This document shows, piece after piece, positions 1 to 5,194 of a stretch of 9,416 nt of DNA. The DNA lies in contig JAPLLL010000110.1 of the NCBI GenBank assembly GCA_026387595.1, positions 1-9,416 of the forward strand, read 5' to 3'. This DNA is from Candidatus Omnitrophota bacterium (GTDB lineage: Bacteria > Omnitrophota > Gorgyraeia > JABMQH01). Within the stretch, counting starts at the first letter, position 1; each line of letters begins with the position of its first letter. The notes beneath the pieces are model-generated. The model saw only the letters and a list, made by a program, of their open reading frames with translations, made no database searches and was not told the DNA's origin. Both the position numbers and the translations under genes were made by a program.

Positions 1-2
1 TA

Positions 3-2621
3 TATAGCTGGAAGGAATTCGACCTGCGCAAAGGCCACCGCGCCCTGGTGGTAGGGCCCGGGGCAGGGGCGGAAGTATGGGCTACGCTGTTAAAGACAAA
101 ACGCAGGGTGAGCGTGTTGGGCTTAAACCCGTTTGAGGTTGCAAGCTCCAGGGCTGTTGCCGGGAAAGATATTTCGGCGAAGGTGCATGATAATATCGCT
201 GATTCAAAGGGGCGCTGCCCGTTCAGGGGGCCTTATGACAGGGTGGAGTGGAATATGCCGGGGTTAGGCAGCCGCAGATCATGGGATGGCCACGAATTAA
301 GATGGGACGGCGACGAAGGCGGCAGGATATTTTTACGGTTTGTCCGCAATCTAAAGAAAATCATAAATAAGCGCGACGGCCGGGTCCTTATATGGAACAG
401 CGGCCTGCCCGAAGACAAGGAATTTATAATCCGCGAGTTCGCAAAGAACGGTTTTTCGCTTTTGAGAATGGAAGATGTTGGTTTTGTTTCGCCGATGGAC
501 GGCAAAACGGTCATTAAGCAGCCGTATGCCGTTTATTGTTTTAAATATACGGGTAAAGTGCCGGCTTTGATGAACGTACGGGTCATAGAAAAATCGCAGC
601 TTAGTTCCGTTCTGCGGCCGCGCGCATATGCGGATAGGGCGGATATTTTTATTAAAGTGCGGCATAATCTGACGGCAGCTTCTGCGGCCAGAGAAATTTC
701 AGCCCTGGTTTCCGCAAGTTTTACCCCGCTTGCTGTCAAAAGCGGCAACCTGAATGAAATATTGGTCGTGTTGCTTTACAATGATAGCGGGGGCGTACAA
801 GTGGTTTCTGTAGCCCCGAGGATAGAAAAATTTGATTTTCTTATGATTAGCCACAATATGCTTATGGAAAAGGCCGGCGTGGATCCTAAACAGCAGCACT
901 GCGTAAGGGTTGATATGTATTTTGACATTAAAACTAAAATGCCCACAGATATAACTATTATACCAAGGGTTGTAGGGGGCGATACGCTGAAAGCGCGAAG
1001 AAATGAATTTAATAAGACAGTGGTTTTATTCAATTCTGTTTTTGCGGAAATGGGATGCAGCGCGCAGGATCTGGAAAAAACCAGGATGCTGTTAAGCTAT
1101 AATCCAGAGCTTGCACCCGGCACGCAATCCTTTGCAGGCGTGATGAGGCAAATCAGGCCCGGCCAGCAGCCCAAAGAGCATCGCCTTATATCCGCTCACA
1201 TCAAAGCTATCGCGCAGAAGCTTAACTGCAGCGAAGCGGATATTGAGGTATTGTCGATCCCGGACCTGGATTACGAGGTACATGAAGCCATGCAGCAGCC
1301 GGAGTTATCCCGCGGGGGAGTAAATTACATATATCTCATAAAAACACAGGGCATAGTGGTCCGTCTTGCGCGGGGCCGGCCTGCGGAACAATATGTCCGC
1401 CGCGTTAAATGGCTGCAGCAAAAGCTGGAGACTCTGGGCCGCAGCTTGACCATAACCCCTATAATGGAAGCGGGAACTATAGAATGCGAAGGTGTTATTC
1501 CGTATGTAGTTATGCCATTTGTAAAAGGAAGAACATTGGACTCTTTTATTTCTCAGGGGTTTTTCCGGCACCGGCCAGTTACTTCCTTGCAGGTGGTAGA
1601 AAATATATTTAGAACTACTTTAGAATTCCACAGACGGCTTATCTTTGACTCTGATGTAGCGCCCGAAAATTACATGCTTGATATTGTAAACGGCGAAGGC
1701 GTATTGCGGATCTTTGATTATGCGGATTCCGCATGCCCTGCCGACTATATGGTGCGGGAGCTTGGCAACGATGCTTTCCATTTTGAAGCAAACGGGATAG
1801 AGATACTCATCCGCTATTTTCTTGAAGGTTCAGGCAATTCTTTATCACCCGCCGACAGGGCAGAGATCGCTGATCTGGCCCTTGGGTTGTCCGTTCCGCT
1901 CATGTCGCTTGATCCGGATAAAATAACTGCATATTATAACCGGATAATATTTCCCGCGCTTAGCAGGCTTATTGAAAAATACAAACAGCTGGAACCTGCT
2001 GCTCAATATATCGGGCCCAAACAGACATCCACGGCGGTTATGGGCTCTGTTTTGCGGCCGCGGGCTACGGAAGAGCGCAAGGCGGCAAATCGCAATAAAG
2101 CGATAAAGGCTATTATATCCGAAAAAATCGGCAATAAAGGCATAAACATCCTTTTTGTCTGCCTCAAAGGTCTGATCCGTTCCAATGCCGCTAATGTGGT
2201 AACAAAAAATTACGTTCAGCAACGTGAACTAGCAGACAATGTACGGGTTGACTATGGGGGCATTTTGGGGCTGTCATCAGAGGCATACGATGCAGATGAC
2301 GTGGGCAAACTGCTCCGTCCGGATGGAACTGAGCTTATATGGGCCGATATAATATTTGTTGCGGAAAGAGCCCATATGGATTTTTTGATCAGACGGTTCC
2401 CGCGACTGGAGGGCAAGGTATTTTTGTTCACTGAATTTTACAGTCCCGATGACCCGGATTTTGGGACAGATTTACTTGATGCGTCGGAAGCGGCATACAC
2501 GATCATAGAAAAACTGGAACAGTATCTATTCCCGTTGCTTGTAAATGCTTCCGCGCCTGCGGCAGGCCCGAAGCTAAGAGACAAGGGGGCAGATTATAGA
2601 GCTATAATCTGCGGTGTTTAA
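3..2621 (+). CDS. Multi-domain protein: SAM methyltransferase-like, kinase-like and LMW tyrosine-phosphatase-like domains (5' end outside window)
   Basis: The frame is open from the left edge, so the true start is missing; the GTG at 48 lies inside methyltransferase motif I and is not a credible start. Residues below count from base 3 (872 visible). Residues 14-25 (ALVVGPGAGAEV) match the class I SAM-binding loop and VEWNMPG (about 82-88) may be motif IV. An SSVLRPRA box at 201-208 ends this domain. Residues 210-425 are unrecognised. Residues about 425-670 look like a protein-kinase or aminoglycoside-phosphotransferase fold: D551-V-A-P-E-N556 resembles the HRDxKxxN loop (the loop Lys is Ala) and F-D572-Y-A resembles DFG. 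A second box (SVLRPRA, L684) precedes a low-molecular-weight protein-tyrosine-phosphatase-like domain: P-loop C720-LKGLI-R726-S fits CX5R(S/T), and DDPDFG at 816-821 fits the general-acid loop. Substrates are unknown. It ends 2 bases before the next gene. The phosphatase call is fairly firm, the kinase call moderate, the methyltransferase call moderate because it is truncated. Confidence 0.88.
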   Translation, partial: YSWKEFDLRKGHRALVVGPGAGAEVWATLLKTKRRVSVLGLNPFEVASSRAVAGKDISAKVHDNIADSKGRCPFRGPYDRVEWNMPGLGSRRSWDGHELRWDGDEGGRIFLRFVRNLKKIINKRDGRVLIWNSGLPEDKEFIIREFAKNGFSLLRMEDVGFVSPMDGKTVIKQPYAVYCFKYTGKVPALMNVRVIEKSQLSSVLRPRAYADRADIFIKVRHNLTAASAAREISALVSASFTPLAVKSGNLNEILVVLLYNDSGGVQVVSVAPRIEKFDFLMISHNMLMEKAGVDPKQQHCVRVDMYFDIKTKMPTDITIIPRVVGGDTLKARRNEFNKTVVLFNSVFAEMGCSAQDLEKTRMLLSYNPELAPGTQSFAGVMRQIRPGQQPKEHRLISAHIKAIAQKLNCSEADIEVLSIPDLDYEVHEAMQQPELSRGGVNYIYLIKTQGIVVRLARGRPAEQYVRRVKWLQQKLETLGRSLTITPIMEAGTIECEGVIPYVVMPFVKGRTLDSFISQGFFRHRPVTSLQVVENIFRTTLEFHRRLIFDSDVAPENYMLDIVNGEGVLRIFDYADSACPADYMVRELGNDAFHFEANGIEILIRYFLEGSGNSLSPADRAEIADLALGLSVPLMSLDPDKITAYYNRIIFPALSRLIEKYKQLEPAAQYIGPKQTSTAVMGSVLRPRATEERKAANRNKAIKAIISEKIGNKGINILFVCLKGLIRSNAANVVTKNYVQQRELADNVRVDYGGILGLSSEAYDADDVGKLLRPDGTELIWADIIFVAERAHMDFLIRRFPRLEGKVFLFTEFYSPDDPDFGTDLLDASEAAYTIIEKLEQYLFPLLVNASAPAAGPKLRDKGADYRAIICGV
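603..626 (+). other. LRPRA box at the gene 1 methyltransferase / middle-region joint
   Basis: Codes SSVLRPRA, followed by YADRAD. It sits where the methyltransferase-like domain ends. The DNA contains the NotI-like core GCGGCCGC and runs into a 10-base palindrome CGCATATGCG (623-632). Confidence 0.75.
1720..1734. repeat. Short palindrome at the gene 1 kinase DFG-like motif
   Basis: ATGCGGA and TCCGCAT flank a single T. It codes part of DYADSAC next to the DFG-like motif. It is short enough to be chance or coding constraint. Confidence 0.35.
2046..2066 (+). other. LRPRA box at the gene 1 kinase / phosphatase joint
   Basis: Codes SVLRPRA, continuing TEERKAA, close to the full consensus S-x-L-R-P-R-A-x-x-E-R. 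It lies about 35 residues before the CX5R loop of the phosphatase-like domain. Confidence 0.78.
2589..2612. repeat. Perfect 10-bp inverted repeat just upstream of gene 2
   Basis: GCAGATTATA and TATAATCTGC are exact reverse complements around a GAGC tetraloop. The hairpin lies in the last codons of gene 1, ending 11 bases before the ATG of gene 2. There is no proper T-run after it, so it is not a clear intrinsic terminator; an RNA-processing or attenuation hairpin between cistrons is possible. Confidence 0.7.
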
Positions 2622-2636
2622 ACATGAAACATAAAC
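2613..2636 (+). repeat. Gene-boundary repeat, copy at gene 1 / gene 2
   Basis: GGTGTTTAAAC then ATGAAACATAAAC. It shares Val-stop, the 2-base gap and the first codons with the gene 2/3 and gene 4/5 boundaries, although the flanking genes are unrelated. Confidence 0.7.
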
Positions 2637-4117
2637 GTATATCCGCCGGAGGCGGATCCGCCATGAATAGAATAAAGTTTAGCTTAGGCGGAAAACTTAC
2701 ATCGTTGCTACTTGCCATGGCGCTTCTGCACACCCCAGCGGTGTGCATGGGGAGAGATGATTCCCTGCGGCCGCAGGCAAAGGTTGAAAAGGGCATAAGT
2801 CCGCGCGCAGCAAAAGAACTGCACCAAAATATTAGATTCGTGACAACGGATGAGCTTATTTGCGGCATCCAGGAAGCGATCAGGTATGCTGCAGAAGAGA
2901 CGGGATTTGACATCCATAAGATTACAGTACTTCTTTTTGGTTCGTACGCCGCCGGCCGGCAGACTGAAATGAGCGATACTGATATTGCAATAATACGCCC
3001 GAAAGGACATGCCCAAAGGGAAGACCTTGACGAGCTTTACAAAGTAATACGGATGCGGTTACGTGATCTGAAATATCCCCGGGTTGCATTTGCTCCGGTT
3101 GACCCGTTAAGCGTAGGCGAGGTTAAGGAGTTTTGGAAACGCGGCGAATTTTTCATACGCAATAAGCGGCTTTGGCTCATAACGGCCGATTCCGCCGTGC
3201 ACATGGATCATGCGGATGTGATAGGGGAGGCAGCGGATAAAGCAGCGATGTCTTCCGTCCTGCGACCACGAGCGACCGGTGAGCGAGATATGTCCCGAAC
3301 TGCAAGAGAGGATACATTCGGCAGTGAGGGACGGCCGCGGGCGGCGGGAGAAAAATCGCAAACGGCACAAAGACCCACAGCCGTCTTAAGGGCATTCGAA
3401 AATCAAGCGATTGAGGAACTCAGCCGGGACGAAAAAGCGCTGGATGAGATAAACGCCCGCGCGCGGTCGGAGTTTAACATGCTTGTCATCCCGGCGTTTT
3501 CGAAAGAAACCATAGCGGAACCTTCAGAGGATTTTCCGGGGCTAATCGTAATTCACAGACCCAAAGCCGCCGTTATGGCGCAGGCGCTTGCACAGGAGTT
3601 TTTTGAGGATTTTTTCCGGCAGATCCGCCTGTACAACCTGGATGCCGTGAGCATTAATGTTTATGAGCTCTGCGATAATGTCGTAAGGTACGGTGGAGGG
3701 GGAATAGTCACGTTAAGAAAAATATATTCAAGGAGCGGGGAACCGATAGGGTTTGAGATAGTGCAGCGTGACCGCGGAAAGGGTATAGACAACATTGAGC
3801 TGAAGCGTAAAAAAGCGTTCAGGAACGGCCCTTACGGTCACGGTCGTATGCTTAGAGGGATATGCGACTCGATCTTTGCGCGATCTAGCACAGGCGAAAT
3901 CGAAATCGAGACTAAAAATTTATCCACAGACTACGTTTATGTTTACGACAAAACAACCGGAACATTTAAGCCGTTGCCGGGCAGAAAAAGCGCTTTTGAA
4001 AAAGGAACGCGTATTTCTTTAAGGTGGGTCAAACCGGAACCGGCGACAATAGGGGAGCGTCTTAAATCCGAGATGGTTCCCGAGCTAAAGTCAGGCCTGT
4101 CCTTTAACCAGGTATAA
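2624..4117 (+). CDS. Leader + minimal nucleotidyltransferase + GHKL ATPase fusion protein
   Basis: 497 residues. The N-terminus carries MKHK, an extra glycine-rich stretch, then a hydrophobic segment (about 26-42, ending LLHTPAVC) and an SLRPQA box at 47-52. Residues about 80-190 form a minimal nucleotidyltransferase domain of the MNT/KNTase type: G106-S-YAA-G111 and S117-D118-T-D120 are the nucleotide-binding and metal-binding motifs. Family members transfer a nucleotide to a small molecule or protein; the target is not evident. A linker with SSVLRPRA (L213) and a second GRPRAAGE box (236-243) leads to a GHKL ATPase domain (about 285-470) with N-box ELCDN (E348, N352), G1 box D383-R-G-K-G387-I and G2 box G405-H-G407, closest in style to RsbT/RsbW-type serine kinases. 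No histidine-kinase dimerisation domain is seen. The ATG at 2624 is preferred because its surroundings match the starts of genes 3 and 5; an in-frame ATG at 2663 has a better Shine-Dalgarno. Gaps on both sides are 2 bases. Confidence 0.93.
   Translation: MKHKRISAGGGSAMNRIKFSLGGKLTSLLLAMALLHTPAVCMGRDDSLRPQAKVEKGISPRAAKELHQNIRFVTTDELICGIQEAIRYAAEETGFDIHKITVLLFGSYAAGRQTEMSDTDIAIIRPKGHAQREDLDELYKVIRMRLRDLKYPRVAFAPVDPLSVGEVKEFWKRGEFFIRNKRLWLITADSAVHMDHADVIGEAADKAAMSSVLRPRATGERDMSRTAREDTFGSEGRPRAAGEKSQTAQRPTAVLRAFENQAIEELSRDEKALDEINARARSEFNMLVIPAFSKETIAEPSEDFPGLIVIHRPKAAVMAQALAQEFFEDFFRQIRLYNLDAVSINVYELCDNVVRYGGGGIVTLRKIYSRSGEPIGFEIVQRDRGKGIDNIELKRKKAFRNGPYGHGRMLRGICDSIFARSSTGEIEIETKNLSTDYVYVYDKTTGTFKPLPGRKSAFEKGTRISLRWVKPEPATIGERLKSEMVPELKSGLSFNQV
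2642..2662 (+). promoter_or_regulatory. Overlapping inverted repeats around a second possible start of gene 2
   Basis: TCCGCC-GGA-GGCGGA can form a 6-bp hairpin, and the same right arm forms the perfect 12-base palindrome GGCGGATCCGCC (2651-2662). The run GGAGG (2648-2652) is a strong Shine-Dalgarno 10 bases before the in-frame ATG at 2663 and would be partly hidden in the hairpin. It may serve an alternative start that yields a 484-residue product, or may simply be a repeat insertion in the leader. Confidence 0.5.
2727..2747. repeat. Leader hairpin, gene 2 copy
   Basis: TGCACACC and GGTGTGCA, a perfect 8-bp stem with loop CCAGC. It codes the end of the hydrophobic leader (HTPAVC). The same DNA occurs in genes 3 and 5. 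Confidence 0.85.
2762..2779 (+). other. SLRPQA box after the gene 2 leader
   Basis: Codes SLRPQA, followed by KVEKG. The DNA CCTGCGGCCGCAGG (2764-2777) is a perfect 14-base palindrome. No palindromic insert separates the leader from the box here, so this is the empty arrangement compared with genes 3 and 5. Confidence 0.75.
3251..3274 (+). other. LRPRA box between the gene 2 nucleotidyltransferase and GHKL domains
   Basis: Codes SSVLRPRA, continuing TGERD. A second partial box (GRPRAAGE, 3329-3352) follows about 20 residues later, so the linker is a double-box module like the one in gene 5. Confidence 0.75.
3292..3332. repeat. Inverted repeat between the two boxes of the gene 2 linker
   Basis: GTCCC-GA-ACTGC (3292-3303) faces GCAGT-GA-GGGAC (3321-3332) across a 17-base loop. 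Ten pairs form, with a tandem G/A mismatch in the middle. A similar layout appears in gene 5 at 7972-8010. Confidence 0.55.
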
Positions 4118-4133
4118 ACATGAAACATAAACT
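4109..4133 (+). repeat. Gene-boundary repeat, copy at gene 2 / gene 3
   Basis: Differs from the copy at 7731-7755 at only one of 25 bases (C4119 against T7741). It contains the last codons Gln-Val-stop of the upstream gene, the AGG ribosome site, the ATG and MKHK. Weaker similarity continues about 10 bases upstream. Confidence 0.8.
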
Positions 4134-5178
4134 TACAAACCTCATATTACTGCTATTAACCATCTCGCTTCTGCACACCCTAGCGGTGTGCATGGGCCGG
4201 GCTAAGGGGGCAGCTGTCCCTACCGCAGTGGGGATAATGCGCGTCCCCCTTAGCTCCGGCCAAGACAATTCGCTAAGACCGCGGGCGGCAGACGAACGCA
4301 CAATTATCGACGATGTTTCAGATTGGAAATCCATCAAACGGGGAGACAGGGTCCGGTTAGACGGCCGTATATGTCTGATATTGAATGACAATATCAGACA
4401 TCACCCCCATGTTAAAATCGCAAAAAGACTGGATACGGGGCAAAAGGTTATCCTCAAGCAGGCGTTTGACAGACGAGAGATCGTAATTATGAAAGGTCTT
4501 AATCACCCCAATATAATAAAAGGTTTCAGCGCGAAGGATGATTCGGGGAATAGCGTAATGATTTCCGAGTATACGAAAGGGCCGCAGCTGCGTTTATGGG
4601 TCAAAAGGCTTCATCGTGACTTTCCTAAAAAAGTAGTCCCAAAAACACTGGATATAATACTCCCCATCATAGATGCGGCGGAATATCTGCAATATAAGGC
4701 CAAGGTCATCGATATTGATATGACATACGAGAATATAATCGTAAGGCCCGGTAATGATGAGCCTGCCTTATTTGATTTTGAGGACGCCGAGCGTTTCAGG
4801 GATCTGCCCGCAGAAGAATTAAGGAGAATGGAAACGACAAATTTTCTTAATGTTGTGGAAATAGCCTATTTCTGCCTTACAAAAAAAGATATAGAGCACC
4901 GCGGCCGTTTTTGCATACCGGCAGGTATTGACGGCGGAGACGAATCGCCGATCCTGCCGCCGAAAACATTCAACCCGATGATCCCGGATGAATTGAATGC
5001 GATAATGTGGGATATCCTGTCTAAACAAGATATCACACTGGCAGACCTGAAAGGTTTCATTGCAAATATGAAGCGATACGCACTTAAGGGACGACATACG
5101 CATATCGGCGCAGAAAAGAAGGGGACACGGGCCGTTCTGCAAAATAAAGCGGGCAAGAAATTGCAGGCGTGTATATGA
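4120..5178 (+). CDS. Leader + atypical protein kinase-like domain
   Basis: 352 residues. MKHKL is followed by a hydrophobic stretch (6-23) ending HTLAVC, a palindrome-encoded insert (about 26-47), and SLRPRA at 51-56. The rest is one protein-kinase-like domain: VILK113 supplies the ATP-binding lysine, E120 in REIVIMKGLNHPNII the helix-C glutamate, D200 in DIDMTYEN205 the catalytic aspartate and Asn, and D219 in FDFED the metal-binding aspartate. Departures from the Ser/Thr kinase norm: HRD is DID, the loop Lys-Pro is Thr-Tyr, DFG is DFE, and no GxGxxG loop is evident. Core catalytic residues are kept, so activity is possible, but an atypical kinase or pseudokinase cannot be excluded. The tail is short and Lys-rich. 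It starts 2 bases after gene 2 with AGG (4110-4112) as a weak ribosome site, and its TGA overlaps the next ATG (ATGA), which suggests translational coupling. Confidence 0.93.
   Translation: MKHKLTNLILLLLTISLLHTLAVCMGRAKGAAVPTAVGIMRVPLSSGQDNSLRPRAADERTIIDDVSDWKSIKRGDRVRLDGRICLILNDNIRHHPHVKIAKRLDTGQKVILKQAFDRREIVIMKGLNHPNIIKGFSAKDDSGNSVMISEYTKGPQLRLWVKRLHRDFPKKVVPKTLDIILPIIDAAEYLQYKAKVIDIDMTYENIIVRPGNDEPALFDFEDAERFRDLPAEELRRMETTNFLNVVEIAYFCLTKKDIEHRGRFCIPAGIDGGDESPILPPKTFNPMIPDELNAIMWDILSKQDITLADLKGFIANMKRYALKGRHTHIGAEKKGTRAVLQNKAGKKLQACI
4172..4192. repeat. Leader hairpin, gene 3 copy
   Basis: The same 8-bp stem as in gene 2, TGCACACC and GGTGTGCA, with loop CTAGC. It starts 52 bases after the A of the start codon, the same distance as in gene 5. 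Confidence 0.85.
4195..4261. repeat. In-frame palindromic element, copy 1 (gene 3)
   Basis: The outer stem pairs GGCCGG-GCTAAGGGGG (4195-4210) with CCCCCTTAGC-T-CCGGCC (4245-4261), 16 pairs with one bulged T. An inner hairpin pairs 4215-4223 with 4228-4236 around the loop CGCA. It is translated as GRAKGAAVPTAVGIMRVPLS and so on, between the leader and the SLRPRA box, without breaking the frame. Copy 2 in gene 5 lines up over 62 bases without gaps. Confidence 0.82.
4270..4287 (+). other. SLRPRA box after the gene 3 leader
   Basis: Codes SLRPRA, continuing ADERT, and leads directly into the kinase-like domain. Codon choice (CTAAGACCG) differs from the CTGCGGCCG used in genes 2 and 4, so the peptide is conserved beyond the DNA. 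Confidence 0.75.
4371..4401. repeat. Perfect 13-bp inverted repeat inside gene 3
   Basis: ATGTCTGATATTG and CAATATCAGACAT are exact reverse complements around the loop AATGA. It codes part of CLILNDNIRHH at the N-terminal edge of the kinase-like domain. It shares no sequence with the other palindromes of the window. There is no T-run, so it is not a terminator. Confidence 0.8.
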
Positions 5179-5194
5179 AAAAACATAAACTCAT
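5175..5194 (+). repeat. Leader start repeat, gene 4 copy
   Basis: ATGAAA then AACATAAACTCAT, which matches the gene 5 start apart from one extra AAA codon. The upstream part of the boundary repeat (CAGGTATAAA) is absent here; the start overlaps the gene 3 stop instead. Confidence 0.6.

Noticed and set aside
48..50. GTG at 48 as the start of gene 1
   Set aside because: The frame is open upstream to the window edge and the preceding codons (RAL) belong to the SAM-binding strand, so the gene starts outside the window.
2568..2600. Possible remnant of the large palindromic element at the end of gene 1 (GCTAAG then AAGGGGGCAG)
   Set aside because: Only about ten bases match and the arms and CGCA hairpin are missing; this may be chance.
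2589..2623. Intrinsic terminator after gene 1
   Set aside because: The stem is AT-rich, no T-run follows, and the next gene starts 2 bases after the stop.
2740..2752. Lipoprotein lipobox at the leader Cys
   Set aside because: The residue before Cys is Val and position -3 is Pro or Leu, a poor lipobox, and gene 4 has Ser instead of Cys. A type I cleavage site or an uncleaved anchor fits better.
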